Source of the DNA: Alteripontixanthobacter sp.
GTDB lineage: Bacteria > Pseudomonadota > Alphaproteobacteria > Sphingomonadales > Sphingomonadaceae
Direction of reading: 5' to 3'
Assembly (NCBI GenBank): GCA_039968605.1
Contig: JBDVPM010000008.1
Span: 124,001-188,000 of the forward strand
DNA length: 64,000 bases
A model generated the notes under the pieces. It did no database searches. It was not told the DNA's origin and was given only the letters and a program-made list of their open reading frames with translations. This document shows positions 63,778 through 64,000 of this stretch, piece by piece. Every line of letters starts with the position of its first letter. Positions within the stretch are counted from its first letter, which is position 1. A program made the position numbers and the translations under genes.

Positions 63778-64000
63778 TCAGTTGGGCGCAGTCAGGCGCA
63801 GCAGCCGCCCTTCATCGCCATCCTCCAGCACCCACACGGCACCATCCGGCCCCTGCGCCACATCGCGCAGGCGGTTGTCCATGTCGTAGCGTGCCACTTC
63901 GCTGGCACTCTCGGCATCGATATGCACCTGGATGATGGCCTGGGTCTTGAGACCAGCGATCAACGCATCGCCCTTCCACGCCGGGAACATGTTACCGGAA
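63778..64000 (-). CDS. PQQ-dependent sugar dehydrogenase (partial, C-terminal end)
   Basis: Only about 73 C-terminal residues are visible, as the gene enters from the right edge. GNMFPAWKGDALIAGLKTQAIIQVHI and RLRDVAQGPDGAVWVLED then GRLLRLTAPN match the last blade of the soluble glucose/sorbosone dehydrogenase (YliI/Asd-like) beta-propeller family, which oxidises aldoses using PQQ. The stop is at 63778. It is 64 bases from the GNAT start on the same strand. Confidence 0.85.
   Translation of the reverse strand, partial: SGNMFPAWKGDALIAGLKTQAIIQVHIDAESASEVARYDMDNRLRDVAQGPDGAVWVLEDGDEGRLLRLTAPN

Overview
The window reads as the chromosome of a GC-rich alphaproteobacterium, most likely Sphingomonadales and close to Erythrobacter/Altererythrobacter. 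The reasons are a crtY-crtI-crtB carotenoid operon, a short alphaproteobacterial HprK placed behind a ChvG/ChvI pair with pckA divergent, a MipA/OmpV protein, a TonB protein, and short inverted repeats of REP type between operons. This assignment is inferred from gene content. There is no rRNA, prophage, transposase or CRISPR array. One tRNA (Gly-CCC) is present.

Layout. Bases 1-4264 (minus strand) carry an unusual redox operon: a flavoprotein carrying two cyclic-nucleotide-binding-like domains and four [4Fe-4S] clusters, a haem-b-like membrane protein, and an FHA-domain multihaem cytochrome c cut by the window edge. It diverges from a CcmI/CycH-like TPR gene across a CRP/FNR-type palindrome. 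Bases 5.3-8.2 kb hold a polysaccharide flippase, a nucleotidyltransferase and an Nmad3-type protein. Bases 8.3-14.3 kb are a valine-catabolism cluster (mmsA, acyl-CoA dehydrogenase, 3-hydroxyisobutyryl-CoA hydrolase, enoyl-CoA hydratase, mmsB), with a divergent MFS transporter.

Bases 16.4-24.1 kb are mixed: an intracellular-looking S8 peptidase, tRNA-Gly, a PhoX-family protein, a GDT1-like membrane protein, Dps, 6-phosphogluconolactonase, a Nudix hydrolase, DinB and a drug-type MFS pump. Bases 24.1-27.8 kb encode both halves of a biotin-dependent acyl-CoA carboxylase. Bases 27.9-32.3 kb hold the carotenoid operon with a LOG-family gene inside it. Bases 32.4-42.0 kb carry DUF2585, MipA/OmpV, an MDR oxidoreductase, truA, fmt, recR, def, a Csp-like copper protein, rmuC and an EEP-family hydrolase.

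Bases 42.0-49.2 kb form a regulatory block: ChvI-ChvG, HprK, RapZ, EIIA-Man, HPr and a SpoU methylase on the minus strand, with pckA divergent. It couples an envelope/acid two-component system and an incomplete regulatory PTS to gluconeogenesis. Bases 49.3-56.9 kb hold DUF937-like, DUF421, DUF885, DUF3597 and TonB genes, a hydrolase, and two tandem NifS-like cysteine desulfurases followed by a [2Fe-2S] ferredoxin. Bases 57.0-64.0 kb hold a DJ-1/PfpI protein, parC, a secreted PRC-barrel-like protein, a CCA-adding enzyme, a CoA-type Nudix hydrolase, DUF1285, a GNAT acetyltransferase and the C-terminal end of a PQQ sugar dehydrogenase.

The best candidate for a poorly described system is the operon at 1-4264. 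It combines second-messenger-type sensing, FHA phosphopeptide-type recognition, flavin/Fe-S chemistry, membrane haem and periplasmic haem c in three consecutive genes.
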